Below are positions 35,055 to 44,456 of a DNA stretch of 64,000 nt, in pieces (within the stretch, counting starts at the first letter, position 1; each line of letters opens with the position of its first letter). This DNA is from Dethiothermospora halolimnae (GTDB taxonomy: Bacteria; Bacillota; Clostridia; Tissierellales; VENL01). The translations under genes were made by a program, and so were the position numbers. Under the pieces are notes generated by a model. It was not told the DNA's origin. It did not search any database and was given only the letters and a program-made list of their open reading frames with translations. The DNA lies in contig NZ_JBAKFX010000001.1 of assembly GCF_037577855.1 (NCBI RefSeq), positions 1 to 64,000 on the forward strand. Direction: 5' to 3'.

Positions 35055-36599
35055 TTATTGTTTGAAATTATATCGGTTATACAACTTAATAACTCTATCT
35101 AACATATCTTCATTATCTAACCATATATCAGGTTCAAAACCAACTCCATCTATAAAATAGGGAGGATATTTGTTCATATCAAGACCAGCACCTAGATAAA
35201 CATTTAAATTAGAGTTAGGAAGATACACATTTTGTAAATCTGATACATCATGATATCCTGCTGTATTGGTCCCAACAAATACAACATTGTCTAAGGTTCT
35301 AAGATGCTCAATAAAAATTTCACCAGAAGATGCAACACCTTTATCCACTAAAACAAATATTATATTATCATTATTTACCCATTTACTATCTTCCACTTCA
35401 ACCTTCCAATCATCATAAGCTTTATTTTTTAATGCTTCTACTTTGGGTCCATAATACTTTTCTACTTCTTCATTTAACCTTGGCATATCATACTTTTCCA
35501 GTAATGGCTCTATATTAATATCCTGTATGTTTTTTTGTGCCTGGAGATAAAGCTTACTATATCTTTTCATACTACTTTTTCCTGTCTTAGGAGGATGTCC
35601 TATATAATTTTCATACCAAAAATTACACCAAATATCACTTCCACCACCATTACCTCTTAAATCTATAATAAAAACTTCTTCATTCTTTAACTTTGAACCA
35701 GTTTCAACAAAATACTTAAGTGTATTCTCTTCTCTTTTATCATCAAGTCTTCTACATATTAGAACAGGTATCCCTTCTACTGTCTTTTGTTCAAATGCTG
35801 TTGGATTCCTATGAACCTTTCTTTTGGCTTTTGCTAGCTTTATGACATCCTTCTTCCTCTCTGAATCAAGATTATATTCTATTTGAAGAGATAATTTTGC
35901 CTTTTTATCATTTTGCAATAATCCTATATAATAAATAAGTTCCCCATTTTCATTTATAGCTAACTTTAAGTATTTCTCTACTTTCTCATCTTTATTAATT
36001 GATTTTAGATATCTTTTTTTATTATCCTTAGTAAAATAAAATCCTTTATTATTTTGTTTAATTTCTATTTCCTGATTACAATAATAATTTAACCTATGTT
36101 TTTTATTAATATGAATTCTACCAATTGCCAAATGACCATCTGTAATAAATGATAGTTCCTCATAAAATATGGTTTTAAGATCATTTACAGATAGTTCTTC
36201 CTTAGCATTAATACTATTGATAACTTGTTTTTTTGCTTGGTTAAAAATTTCATCACCGCCATAGTAACCATAACCACCATACATATATTTTAAAATTTTA
36301 AATAAGTACTCAGTATCTTCTAAGGCATTCTCTTTTGATATTGTTCCCTGTTTTTCTTCTCTTGGTTGTAATAAGCTTTCTATTTCATCCTCTGTAAACC
36401 CCTCTCTATCACCTGATACCTTGTATATATACTGCCTAATATCATTTTGGGATTCAGACTCAAGCCTAGCCTTTCTTTCCTGATTCACTTCTTTAATCAC
36501 CTTATTAAAATCTAGTTCTTTCTCTGGCTTACATGATGGTAAAAATAATATTGCTAAAAATATTACTATAATCGATGTCTTAGCTAAATATTTTTTCAT
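35055..36599 (-). CDS. S41-family (C-terminal-processing-type) lipoprotein peptidase
   Basis: 514 residues with a lipoprotein signal: a hydrophobic stretch (TSIIVIFLAILF) ending in the lipobox LPSC, then a charged linker. The C-terminal half has the S41 features FIIDLRGNGGGSD, VLVDKGVASSGEIFIEHL (catalytic Ser) and FVGTNTAGYHDVSDL. The N-terminal half has no PDZ domain that I can recognise, unlike CtpA. It is probably anchored outside the membrane. AAGGAG precedes the ATG. Substrate unknown. Confidence 0.8.
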   Translation of the reverse strand: MKKYLAKTSIIVIFLAILFLPSCKPEKELDFNKVIKEVNQERKARLESESQNDIRQYIYKVSGDREGFTEDEIESLLQPREEKQGTISKENALEDTEYLFKILKYMYGGYGYYGGDEIFNQAKKQVINSINAKEELSVNDLKTIFYEELSFITDGHLAIGRIHINKKHRLNYYCNQEIEIKQNNKGFYFTKDNKKRYLKSINKDEKVEKYLKLAINENGELIYYIGLLQNDKKAKLSLQIEYNLDSERKKDVIKLAKAKRKVHRNPTAFEQKTVEGIPVLICRRLDDKREENTLKYFVETGSKLKNEEVFIIDLRGNGGGSDIWCNFWYENYIGHPPKTGKSSMKRYSKLYLQAQKNIQDINIEPLLEKYDMPRLNEEVEKYYGPKVEALKNKAYDDWKVEVEDSKWVNNDNIIFVLVDKGVASSGEIFIEHLRTLDNVVFVGTNTAGYHDVSDLQNVYLPNSNLNVYLGAGLDMNKYPPYFIDGVGFEPDIWLDNEDMLDRVIKLYNRYNFKQ

Positions 36600-36720
36600 C
36601 TGATCACTCCTTGTCCTATTATTTTCTACTAAATATAAACGTGTTTCTAGCTAATACTTATACTTTATTTTGAAAAGCAAATTCTATCAACATATATATT
36701 AACTACTTTCCCATATAGTT

Positions 36721-36891
36721 TCATGACATTTCTTGCTGTTTACTTAAAAAGGAATGTATTCCATGCCTCGACTCATGAATTAAAATATCAGCTTCAACAG
36801 GTCTCCCTACCACATTCATACAAAGAAAATACATACCAGTGCTATCAATAGAATAACAAAATCCTCCCCGGGTCTTACCTTCAACATAATG
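36721..36891 (-). pseudogene. Fragment of a putative zinc metallopeptidase-like gene
   Basis: The minus-strand open stretch encodes about 56 residues with no start codon: GFCYSIDSTGMYFLCMNVVG, then RPVEADILIHESRHGIHSFL. HESRH fits an HExxH zinc-binding motif. A stop codon precedes it and the protein ends 11 residues after the motif. It is a remnant rather than a working gene. Confidence 0.4.
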
Positions 36892-36951
36892 TCACCCTTA
36901 GTTTTCATTAGTTACTGAGGAATTTGTAATCCCTCGGTAAATTATATGTTT

Positions 36952-36973
36952 ATTATAGCATATAGTGGTAGGT
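36952..36973 (-). promoter_or_regulatory. Extended -10 promoter, conserved family copy 3
   Basis: Minus-strand CTACCA ... TGCTATAAT, upstream of the metallopeptidase-like fragment. It matches copies at 27717 and 34204. Confidence 0.45.
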
Positions 36974-37051
36974 TTTTGAGAAAAGTAAATCTAAAGCTCT
37001 TAGTAATTTCGAATCCATTCGAAGGTTTTCCATTATTCTACACTAAAAAAA

Positions 37052-37087
37052 GACTATAACTAATAGTTTTAACTACTAGTTATAGCC
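37052..37087 (-). terminator. Strong terminator after the Rpn pseudogene
   Basis: GACTATAACTAATAGTT and AACTACTAGTTATAGCC form a near-perfect stem with A7 on the left flank (37045-37051) and T7 on the right, usable in both directions. Confidence 0.75.
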
Positions 37088-37095
37088 TTTTTTTA

Positions 37096-38000
37096 TTACT
37101 GAATATACTTTTTAACATCATCTAGGCTTTCATACTCTAAAATATCATCAATTATAAGTTCTAAAGTCACAGAATCTAATTCACTTATCTTAGATTTAAG
37201 CTCTTCTGATACTGCTCCAAATTTTTTAATCAATAGTTTAATGCTAGTTTTTACAAGAGCTTTTTTTCTCCTCTTGTTTCGCCCTTTTCCATTCCCATTA
37301 TTATTCCTTCTTCCCTAAACTTTTCAGCTAAAGTCATAACAACTTTCCTCCCTTCTGGATATGTTGCTTCTATTTCCTCAATTATTTCATTAGCATCTTC
37401 CTTCGTTAATTTTTCCCCTGCATTTAATATATATCTCATAAATGTTTCAAAATACTCTATTGCTGATTATTTATCTTCTAATTCTTGTAAATACTCCGTT
37501 GCTCTTGTAATAGTTTCTTTTAGACCCTTATTATCTTTTATAAATATATCTCTAAATATGCTAATCAATATTCTAAGCTTGGCTTCACCTTTTATCTCTT
37601 CATCTGTATATCTTGAAATATCATAAATTAAGTATTCATAATCTGGAATAAACCTTTGTATATCATTTGAAAGCTCTTCATATCCCGTTATCATTTCTCC
37701 CAGTGTAGTTCTTATATTCCAACTTTCCTTTCCATGATATACTACAAGAGGTATAATCATTGGCAGTTCATCTGTTTTCTCTTTTTTAACTTTTGCTTCC
37801 CAAATCTCTATCATATACTTTAAAAGCTGAAAAGATATGTTTTTACTAGTATAACTTTTATGTTAAAATAGAAAATAAATATATCCTTCTATATTATTTA
37901 TATTTACCCTAAAAAGCATATCCGAAAAAACTTCTTTAAGTTCTTTATTATTTTGCCTCTCCCACTGATCTATTAGCTTACTTAATTGAAAAAAATCTCA
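37096..38000 (-). pseudogene. Rpn-family recombination-promoting nuclease/transposase, decayed
   Basis: One gene can be followed on the minus strand through several lesions. It reads FFQLSKLIDQWERQNN ... EGYIYFLF, stop, HKSYTSKNISFQLLKYMIEI WEAKV ... YLQELEDK, stop, SAIEYFETFMRYILNAG ... GEKKLL, stop. At an A7 tract near 37260 the frame shifts and the DUF4351-like C-terminus follows (KTSIKLLIKKFGAVSEEL ... LDDVKKYIQ). LVVYHGKESWNIRTTL is typical of Rpn/PDDEXK_2 proteins. The N-terminal catalytic region is lost. At least two nonsense mutations plus one frameshift are present. Confidence 0.8.
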
Positions 38001-38035
38001 CCGCAGTTTACTAAGATGATAAACTTATATATATT

Positions 38036-38413
38036 TTAAATCCTTTTTATCCCTTGCAAGTGAAAGTAAACATTTCGCCTACTAAAAGGAGCAGGACTAG
38101 TATATAATAATTTAAACTTGTCAAAGTCACTTAACCTTTTTGAATGATAATAGGGTTTTTCAAATCTTAATTTTCCATTTCTAATCCAATCTGGTACTTT
38201 CATTCCATACATTTGTAGTTTATAATCTATTAATGCTGATATTTTTATTAAATATTCTAATTCCTCTTTATTGCACATCTCTATATCTATAGGTTCATAT
38301 AGGCTATCTATAAACTCTTTATCTTGTGTTTTTAATAACTCTAACAGTTGATTTAAACTAGTATCTTCATCTGGGTATTCAAATAATGCCCTTAAGTACT
38401 TATTCCCAATCAT
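38036..38413 (-). CDS. Small partner protein of the DUF6036 nucleotidyltransferase
   Basis: 125 residues, unrecognised. The N-terminal two thirds are acidic and helical; the C-terminus is VPDWIRNGKLRFEKPYY and RRNVYFHLQGIKRI. It overlaps the 3' end of the DUF6036 gene by 14 bp, so the two are translationally coupled. I recall similar short proteins ending in -PYY-...-RNVYF-L- beside nucleotidyltransferase-like genes. A toxin-antitoxin-like pairing is possible but not shown by sequence. Confidence 0.55.
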   Translation of the reverse strand: MIGNKYLRALFEYPDEDTSLNQLLELLKTQDKEFIDSLYEPIDIEMCNKEELEYLIKISALIDYKLQMYGMKVPDWIRNGKLRFEKPYYHSKRLSDFDKFKLLYTSPAPFSRRNVYFHLQGIKRI

Positions 38414-38966
38414 AACCTAAATCCTCTCCTAAATATTTAATAAAATTCATTTGTCTCTCATCTACGATAGTCTTTGGCACATAATTCGAAACTATTTCTA
38501 AAAGTTTGTCTTTAGTATCTATATTTAAATCTTTACACAATATGTATGCATCTACAAAGTCTTTAGCTGGTTCCGGTCTAGCAGCTAACACCTTCATAGC
38601 TAATAATTGTTCTGCTTTAGGTTTTAATATCTTCAAATTAGAATACGCCTTATAAGTTTCTTTATCTTCTTTTAGAATAGATTTAAGAGGTTCTTTAATC
38701 TCTTCGTTTATCCAACCATCTGAAAGATTAAAAGTGGATTTAGTAAGCTCTAATATATTTTCTAATAATCTAAAGTTAGTTTCGCTAAATACACAATCCA
38801 CATCTTTAGTTGCAGGTCTATTGTCATAAATCATAGTCATGATGGAATCACGATAGATAGTTATTTCCAACTGTAACTGATTCTCTTTTAACCGTTCATT
38901 TAAATAATCAAATATCTTTATAAGCTTATCTTTATCCAATAAACCTATATTATTGAAAATATCCAT
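38400..38966 (-). CDS. DUF6036-type nucleotidyltransferase-like protein, degenerate active site
   Basis: 188 residues. RPATKDVDCVF supplies the DxD-like metal motif of the DUF6036 branch of the MNT/AbiEii superfamily, and LKPKAEQLLAMKVLAARPEP AKDFVDAYIL fits the helical tail. The preceding position, normally a Gly-Gly/Ser loop that binds nucleotide, reads IYRDS here, so catalysis may be lost. AAGGAGATG precedes the ATG. The partner gene overlaps its end. It could be an antitoxin-like or inactive binding protein. Confidence 0.65.
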   Translation of the reverse strand: MDIFNNIGLLDKDKLIKIFDYLNERLKENQLQLEITIYRDSIMTMIYDNRPATKDVDCVFSETNFRLLENILELTKSTFNLSDGWINEEIKEPLKSILKEDKETYKAYSNLKILKPKAEQLLAMKVLAARPEPAKDFVDAYILCKDLNIDTKDKLLEIVSNYVPKTIVDERQMNFIKYLGEDLGYDWE

Positions 38967-39154
38967 ATAATCATCTCCTTGCTTATAAGCATATATTTAT
39001 ATTTTATCATATGATTATGTAATTTAGTTTCTTCTAAAATATAAACTATATGAATATATTCTTATTACTTACAACATTACATCATATAAGACGCTATATC
39101 TATTTAATACTTTCAATTTATTATCTATAATATCTTTCTCCAACCCTTAGTGGG

Positions 39155-40105
39155 TTAAATGATTACTATTTCCCCTTCTAATATCCCCTTTGATATTTTT
39201 CTAAGCTTTCTATCATAGAATTGAAAAAACTCATTTTCCCTAGCTCCATCGGGGTCTTTTAAGCTTTTTTCAATAAATTCAATACTTTCATTTAAACATG
39301 ATAATTGTATATCCCACAAATATTCTTCGTAAGAAAGTCCCGTTTCTGTTAGGTTTTCGTAGTATGACTCTAGAAATATTTTTTTCAGTTCCTCTGTCAT
39401 ATAGTAAATGTTATCAGTTTCTGAACCGTGGGTAATAAGCCTAGCTGGGTCTATAGAATATGGCATAATACCTGAAAAACCCCAATCAATAAAAACTACT
39501 TCCTTTTCAGTTTTAATTGCATTAAGGGGTAATAAATCCCCATGGGAAAGTGTCCTTGGACAGGTTCTTTGTCTATTAATAAATATTTCATATGCCTTAA
39601 GTTCATCTGGTCTATTCTTTAGACACTCTTTGCGTTTTAATATCCTCTTAAGGTATTTATCCATCCTACTTCCTTCATGTATTCCATTAGGCTTTTCTGA
39701 CCAATAGTAATTGGATATAGTAGCTAAACTATCAGCACATAAAACCGCCGTTTCCTTATTAAATAATTTTAAATCTATTCCCGATACAAACTCTTCTATA
39801 ATCCAAAAATTTTCTTTATATTTGTAATCAGTGTAGTAAGCTGGAACTGGAAAGTTATTATTATTTAAATATTTTTTAAATACTTCAACCTCTGACTTAT
39901 CTGTCCTTTTTAAAACATAAATCGATCCATCAACATTAACTTTATATACATCATAAACCCTTTCCTCTTCAGGGTTAGTTTCCTTAAAGGCAGTAATATC
40001 AATTTTCGAGGCCTCGGTAAATATACTCTGTACTACTTCTTTCAAAGTAGATAATAGGTTTTTATCTTCGACTCTTACTGTAGTAACTGACATATTGTTT
40101 TCCAT
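39155..40105 (-). CDS. Aminoglycoside-phosphotransferase-fold kinase
   Basis: 316 residues of the APH/choline-kinase fold. YVLKRTD is the ATP-binding lysine strand, WIIEEFVSG the hinge, LSHGDLLPLNAI the catalytic Brenner motif and VFIDWGFSG the metal-binding DFG-equivalent. Sequence does not tell whether it phosphorylates an antibiotic, a sugar or another small alcohol. GGAGGG precedes the ATG. A scrap of a closely related gene lies at 44290-44445. Confidence 0.75.
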   Translation of the reverse strand: MENNMSVTTVRVEDKNLLSTLKEVVQSIFTEASKIDITAFKETNPEEERVYDVYKVNVDGSIYVLKRTDKSEVEVFKKYLNNNNFPVPAYYTDYKYKENFWIIEEFVSGIDLKLFNKETAVLCADSLATISNYYWSEKPNGIHEGSRMDKYLKRILKRKECLKNRPDELKAYEIFINRQRTCPRTLSHGDLLPLNAIKTEKEVVFIDWGFSGIMPYSIDPARLITHGSETDNIYYMTEELKKIFLESYYENLTETGLSYEEYLWDIQLSCLNESIEFIEKSLKDPDGARENEFFQFYDRKLRKISKGILEGEIVII

Positions 40106-40229
40106 TTTATCCCTCCATAAATTGCCTATTTCCTATAAGCTCCACTACATAATATACTTACCTCAAAATTATAACATCACTTTACCATCTATTTATGTTC
40201 ACAAATGATTCTGTATAGAACTTAGTTTT

Positions 40230-41471
40230 TTATTTTTTTGTTCCTATAAGTTCTATCAACCCATCTGAAAGAGTTCCTCTCCAGCAAAGAGGTTGATGAC
40301 CTCCCATAAACTCTTTATAACAATAATTATAACCCTTTTCCTTAAGCATATCTCTAAAGTTTCTATTTGTTGTTACCATCCCTTCAAAATGCTCTAGTTT
40401 TCCTACATCTGCATAAATTTTTAAAGGTAATTTATCTTTTTTCATAAATTCTCTAGTTAACCATTCTTTTTCTTCCTCATCCTCAGGGGACCACCAATAT
40501 GCTCCAGATTGAGATAATACATTTCCAAAGATTTGTGGATACTTCATACCTATAAAAGATGCAGCTAAACCTCCTAAGCTAGACCCAGCAATAACTGTTT
40601 GTAATGGATCCTTTGTTACATTATAGTTAGTTTGTACCCAAGGTATCAACTCTTCAGACAGAAATTTCCCAAAGGTTTCATTACACATCAATTCACTAAA
40701 CCTTGATTTAGATGAAGCGTTACCTACAAACACGGCTATAGTAGGAGGTATTTCCTCCTTAGCTATTAAGTTATCCAGTATGGTTGGTGTTGGAATAGTT
40801 TGTGTATATGTAAAACCATCAAATGTTAATAATAGATGATAAGGTTTACTATTTTTACTATAGCCACTAGGAGTATATATCCATATCCTTCTCTCGTTGT
40901 TTAACAAGCTACTTGACATCCTAATTTCTTTTAAGCTTCCCTTTGGAACATCTTCTTGTGACTCAATCCAAGGTTGCTTTACCGCATCAGGAAGTTCTAA
41001 AATTGATGTTATCTCTTCATGATCCCCACCTGGTTCGTCATCTGCTGGAGATACAAACTGTTTCTTATTATAGGGGTCTGTAACACACCTTTTACCATAC
41101 TTATCCCAATTATCAAATACCTGTTCAAAATCAAGGGGAATATCTTTCCCTATAAAATAATTGTCTCTAACTCCATTTTGTACCTTATAAGACCTATAGT
41201 AGATATCTGTTCCCTCTAGTCTATCAAGAATATTATCTTTTAATATATATCCTGATATAAAAGAAGCTACAACAAACTGTTTGACACCCTCTTCTTCCTT
41301 TACTATAAAAGTAACTAGCTTATGTTCATTGTCACCTTCAATATCTTCAATTAATGGAGCTCCATTTTCTTCGATTTCTCTCCAGAAGCTCTCTAGTGCA
41401 CTTTTATCTCCTGCTTTTACTTTGTTCTGTAATTTTTTTAATTTTGGACTTTTTATATTTTCGTTAGTCAT
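40230..41471 (-). CDS. Enterochelin-esterase-like alpha/beta hydrolase
   Basis: 413 residues without a signal peptide. The N-terminal ~180 residues match the beta-sandwich domain of Fes-type esterases (SFWREIEENGAPLIEDIEGD, TDPYNKKQF). The C-terminal part is the alpha/beta hydrolase: RRIWIYTPSGYSK, FDGFTY, the nucleophile elbow AGSSLGGLAASF, and MGGHQPLCWRGTL for the catalytic His. Fes proteins hydrolyse iron-loaded catecholate siderophores in the cytoplasm; no siderophore transporter is in the window. The start at 41471 lacks a clear ribosome binding site, so a later start cannot be excluded. Confidence 0.8.
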   Translation of the reverse strand: MTNENIKSPKLKKLQNKVKAGDKSALESFWREIEENGAPLIEDIEGDNEHKLVTFIVKEEEGVKQFVVASFISGYILKDNILDRLEGTDIYYRSYKVQNGVRDNYFIGKDIPLDFEQVFDNWDKYGKRCVTDPYNKKQFVSPADDEPGGDHEEITSILELPDAVKQPWIESQEDVPKGSLKEIRMSSSLLNNERRIWIYTPSGYSKNSKPYHLLLTFDGFTYTQTIPTPTILDNLIAKEEIPPTIAVFVGNASSKSRFSELMCNETFGKFLSEELIPWVQTNYNVTKDPLQTVIAGSSLGGLAASFIGMKYPQIFGNVLSQSGAYWWSPEDEEEKEWLTREFMKKDKLPLKIYADVGKLEHFEGMVTTNRNFRDMLKEKGYNYCYKEFMGGHQPLCWRGTLSDGLIELIGTKK

Positions 41472-41606
41472 ATTTTCGCTAAATTGTTAAGCCACTAATG
41501 CTTATACAATTAGCTGCCTCCCTTCACTATGTCTTTTAATATTATAACTACTTACAATAAATCATTACACCTTAATATCCTTTAACCTTCACATAGATAT
41601 AAAAAA

Positions 41607-41632
41607 CCCTTAGATAAATATTTACCTAAGGG
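41607..41632 (-). terminator. Terminator of the methyltransferase gene
   Basis: CCCTTAG and CTAAGGG with a TAAATATTTA inner stem. On the minus strand it is followed by TTTTTT (A6 at 41601-41606). Confidence 0.75.
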
Positions 41633-41634
41633 CT

Positions 41635-42438
41635 TTATTTAATAACTTTCTTCCAGTATCTATAAACATCTCCACCAAATTTAGAAGTATAGTGGGAATA
41701 TTCAAAACCCAGTTCAATCATATCCCTAGATGGTCCTTCCTTTTTACGTTCATCTTCCCCTGGACAATCAATAATATATCCCCCTGACTTTAGTACACGA
41801 CAAAGCTCTCTATATTCCTCTTCATAATCATCCCCAATAACATGACCAGCCATAATTATATCAAAGGTATCATCCTCAAAGGGAATAGTTTGTATAGTTC
41901 CATCTAAGACAGACATGTTTTTTACATTAAGTCGCTTCTGTTTTTCCCTTAAGTATTCCCTTAGAAGTTCTCCAGGTTCACTGGCATAAACCCATTGTGC
42001 CACCGGTGCCACAGCAAAAGCTAGACGGCCTGTACCACTTCCTAAATCTAGTACCCTTTTATCTTTAAAATCTGTAATGGATAAAATACGCTCAGAATCC
42101 CATCCCTTAATATAATCCAATTCCTCCATCATTTCTGGATAAACATACACCATCATCGTATCCATTACATCAATAATGTAAGCTTCACTTTTCCTTACTT
42201 CTTCTTTAGTTAAACCCTCTTCTACATCCTTAACTAAATTATTAAAATAATCCTTATATTCTGGACATCTATTTATAAAGTACCATAAAACCGATGGATT
42301 ATAGGCTAAGGCAATAGAAAGATGCTTTTGGGACTCTTCTTTCTGTAAATTTTTTGCTATAACTTCAATCATAAACTTATCCATTAATAATAAACTGTCA
42401 AATGAAAATTCTTCTGCTTCTATCCAATTAAGCGACAT
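41635..42438 (-). CDS. Class I SAM-dependent methyltransferase
   Basis: 267 residues. RVLDLGSGTGRLAFAVAP is motif I (SAM binding), YASEPGELLREYL contains the acidic residue of motif II, and DDTFDIIMAGHV and LKSGGYIIDCPG complete the Rossmann core. The N-terminal ~110 residues are helical and may bind substrate. The substrate is unknown. AAGGGGG precedes the ATG. Confidence 0.85.
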   Translation of the reverse strand: MSLNWIEAEEFSFDSLLLMDKFMIEVIAKNLQKEESQKHLSIALAYNPSVLWYFINRCPEYKDYFNNLVKDVEEGLTKEEVRKSEAYIIDVMDTMMVYVYPEMMEELDYIKGWDSERILSITDFKDKRVLDLGSGTGRLAFAVAPVAQWVYASEPGELLREYLREKQKRLNVKNMSVLDGTIQTIPFEDDTFDIIMAGHVIGDDYEEEYRELCRVLKSGGYIIDCPGEDERKKEGPSRDMIELGFEYSHYTSKFGGDVYRYWKKVIK

Positions 42439-42571
42439 ATTTTTCCCCCTTAGTTGTTGTATAAGATCATTGTATATGGTTATCTTTAGTGAAGCAAGGT
42501 ATTAAACATTTTAGATTGTTTTATACTTATGAAACTGGGCTAAATATATCATTGTTGATAATCGGTATACC

Positions 42572-44050
42572 TTAATACACATCCTTTTTATGATACTTTT
42601 TTCTCAGTACGATCATAAGAATTAATGCTATAATACTAATCCAAGCGAAAACATCCCCTATCCCTGAATATATAGTTTTTACTCCGTTAATTGGAACTTG
42701 GGCTACTGTTACCCATTCAGAAGACTGACAGTGATCCATAGAAGCTATGATATTCCCCTTTGGGTCAGTGGCTAAAGAAAGCCCATTAATCGATTGTCTA
42801 AATAAAGAATATCCATTTTCTACTGCTCTAAAATAACCAACAATGGTATGTAACGGATCTATTTCCCTCCAATCTGCAGTGGGAGCAAGCATAATGTCTA
42901 CATTCTTTTGTCCTGCTTGTCTTATTATCCTAGGAAAGTCTTGATCCCAACAAATAACTCCAGAAATTTTTCCATAGGGTGTATCAACGGTATGGATATT
43001 TCCATCCCCCTTGACAGTACCTTCAATGAAATTTCCACCAAACTTATAATGGGACAATACTATGTCACCATGGGGATCAACCATTATGAGCTTATTTTCA
43101 TCCTTTTCCTTTGTATCTTGGTGTTCACTAAATAAAGACATTAGCAGATAAATGTTTTCTTCCCTTGCAATACTCTTTGCTTTCTTTAGAAGCTTTGATT
43201 CATCCTCCTTTGCTACAATTGGGAGAACTTCACTCCAAAGTACAATCTTAGCTCCAGCTCTTGCTTCTCTTATAGTTGCTTCAAAGGTTTTATCTTGTAA
43301 CTCTTTAGTTATTTCTCTAAAGTATTCCCAATCATCTTCAGCAGCCTTCCAATATTGTTTTCCTTCAGAATTCCTCAAATCATAGGTGTGGATTCCTGCT
43401 ATTCTTACTGTTCCTTTTTTAGGTATTTTAATTAAACGTATTCCCCCATAAACAAAAACCAAGGATATGATAGTTCCGTAGATAAGGATTGCTTTCTTTA
43501 TTTGATTTTTATTGTCTAGATTGTCCCAAATATAGGTTACTGTTGAACCGAACCAAGTAATTAAAAAAGTAAGTCCCCACAATCCGGTTATTGAAACAAG
43601 TTGTACTAAAGGCAATATCCTATATTGAGAATATCCCAATGCTCCTGTACTTCCCATGGGACTTAAAGATGCATATATATAATCAATCGAAGTATAGGCT
43701 AAGGGGAATATCAGTGTGGCAATAAATCCTCGGTACTTATAGTATAATAATCGATCTAGTAGAAATGCTCCACCATATAAAAACCCTAGTAAAGCTGGCA
43801 AATAAAATAAGAAACTCTTTGGATTATAAGATGAAAATCTTAAAAAGGCTAATTGACTACATACGCTAAGAATAATTGCAACAATAATATAACCTTTTAA
43901 AGGTTTTTGCTTACGGGTAAACCTAAGTATAAAAATTGGGAACATCCATGCTGCAAAGGCAAAGCTCCATCGTCCATTACTAAAAAAAGTGAAAAAAGCT
44001 GCTAAAATTAACAGAACAATATTTATGTATAATTGTTTTTTATGTTTCAT
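42572..44050 (-). CDS. Apolipoprotein N-acyltransferase-like protein (Lnt-like nitrilase with membrane domain)
   Basis: 492 residues. About six N-terminal membrane helices precede a carbon-nitrogen hydrolase domain and one C-terminal helix, the architecture of Lnt. The catalytic triad is visible as Glu in LWSEVLPI, Lys in LSHYKFGGNFIEG and Cys in GVICWDQDFP. Lnt transfers an acyl chain to the N-terminal cysteine of lipoproteins, such as the S41 protein at 35055. In Firmicutes true Lnt is uncommon, so a different amide-forming reaction is possible. AGGAGGTG precedes the ATG. Confidence 0.75.
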   Translation of the reverse strand: MKHKKQLYINIVLLILAAFFTFFSNGRWSFAFAAWMFPIFILRFTRKQKPLKGYIIVAIILSVCSQLAFLRFSSYNPKSFLFYLPALLGFLYGGAFLLDRLLYYKYRGFIATLIFPLAYTSIDYIYASLSPMGSTGALGYSQYRILPLVQLVSITGLWGLTFLITWFGSTVTYIWDNLDNKNQIKKAILIYGTIISLVFVYGGIRLIKIPKKGTVRIAGIHTYDLRNSEGKQYWKAAEDDWEYFREITKELQDKTFEATIREARAGAKIVLWSEVLPIVAKEDESKLLKKAKSIAREENIYLLMSLFSEHQDTKEKDENKLIMVDPHGDIVLSHYKFGGNFIEGTVKGDGNIHTVDTPYGKISGVICWDQDFPRIIRQAGQKNVDIMLAPTADWREIDPLHTIVGYFRAVENGYSLFRQSINGLSLATDPKGNIIASMDHCQSSEWVTVAQVPINGVKTIYSGIGDVFAWISIIALILMIVLRKKYHKKDVY

Positions 44051-44173
44051 TTTTCAATACACCTCCTATGTTTCTCTGTAACACTTCCATAAACCTCTCC
44101 AACAAATTTATCCTTGTCTAATGCTACTGACATGATATTTAAAGTAAATAAAAAACTATATTAACATATGAGA

Positions 44174-44280
44174 TTATTAATTCAATATATTTCTCTAAAT
44201 TCCTTTAAAAAGAATAATATGTTGTATTTATAGGGTGAAAAATAAGCATGAACTTTCTCCATGCTTATTTTAGTTATGCT
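44174..44280. repeat. ~105-bp direct repeat, copy A
   Basis: Starts TTATTAATTCAATATATTTC and ends with a CATGCTTATTTT terminator hairpin (44238-44271) and TTATGCT. Copy B is at 45427-45530. The two share start, end and most of the middle. Confidence 0.7.
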
Positions 44281-44289
44281 ATTCTTTAT

Positions 44290-44445
44290 CCTACTTCTTT
44301 AATTGGTTATAATCATTTCTTGCTGCCGTTGCTGTAAATAGCATATAGGTTCTAAATAGACTTTTAAAATATTTATTGAAAACTTCAGTCTCTAGCTCAT
44401 CTGTCCTTTTTAAAACATATACCGACCCACCAACATTAACTTATA
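44290..44445 (-). pseudogene. Fragment of an APH-like kinase gene
   Basis: The minus strand encodes VNVGGSVYVLKRTDELETEV FNKYF. This matches VNVDGSIYVLKRTDKSEVEV FKKYL of the intact kinase at 39155-40105. Upstream is an in-frame stop and downstream an unrelated tail (RTYMLFTATAARNDYNQLKK). Only about 25 codons of the kinase remain. Confidence 0.7.
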
Positions 44446-44456
44446 TCAATCCTCTC

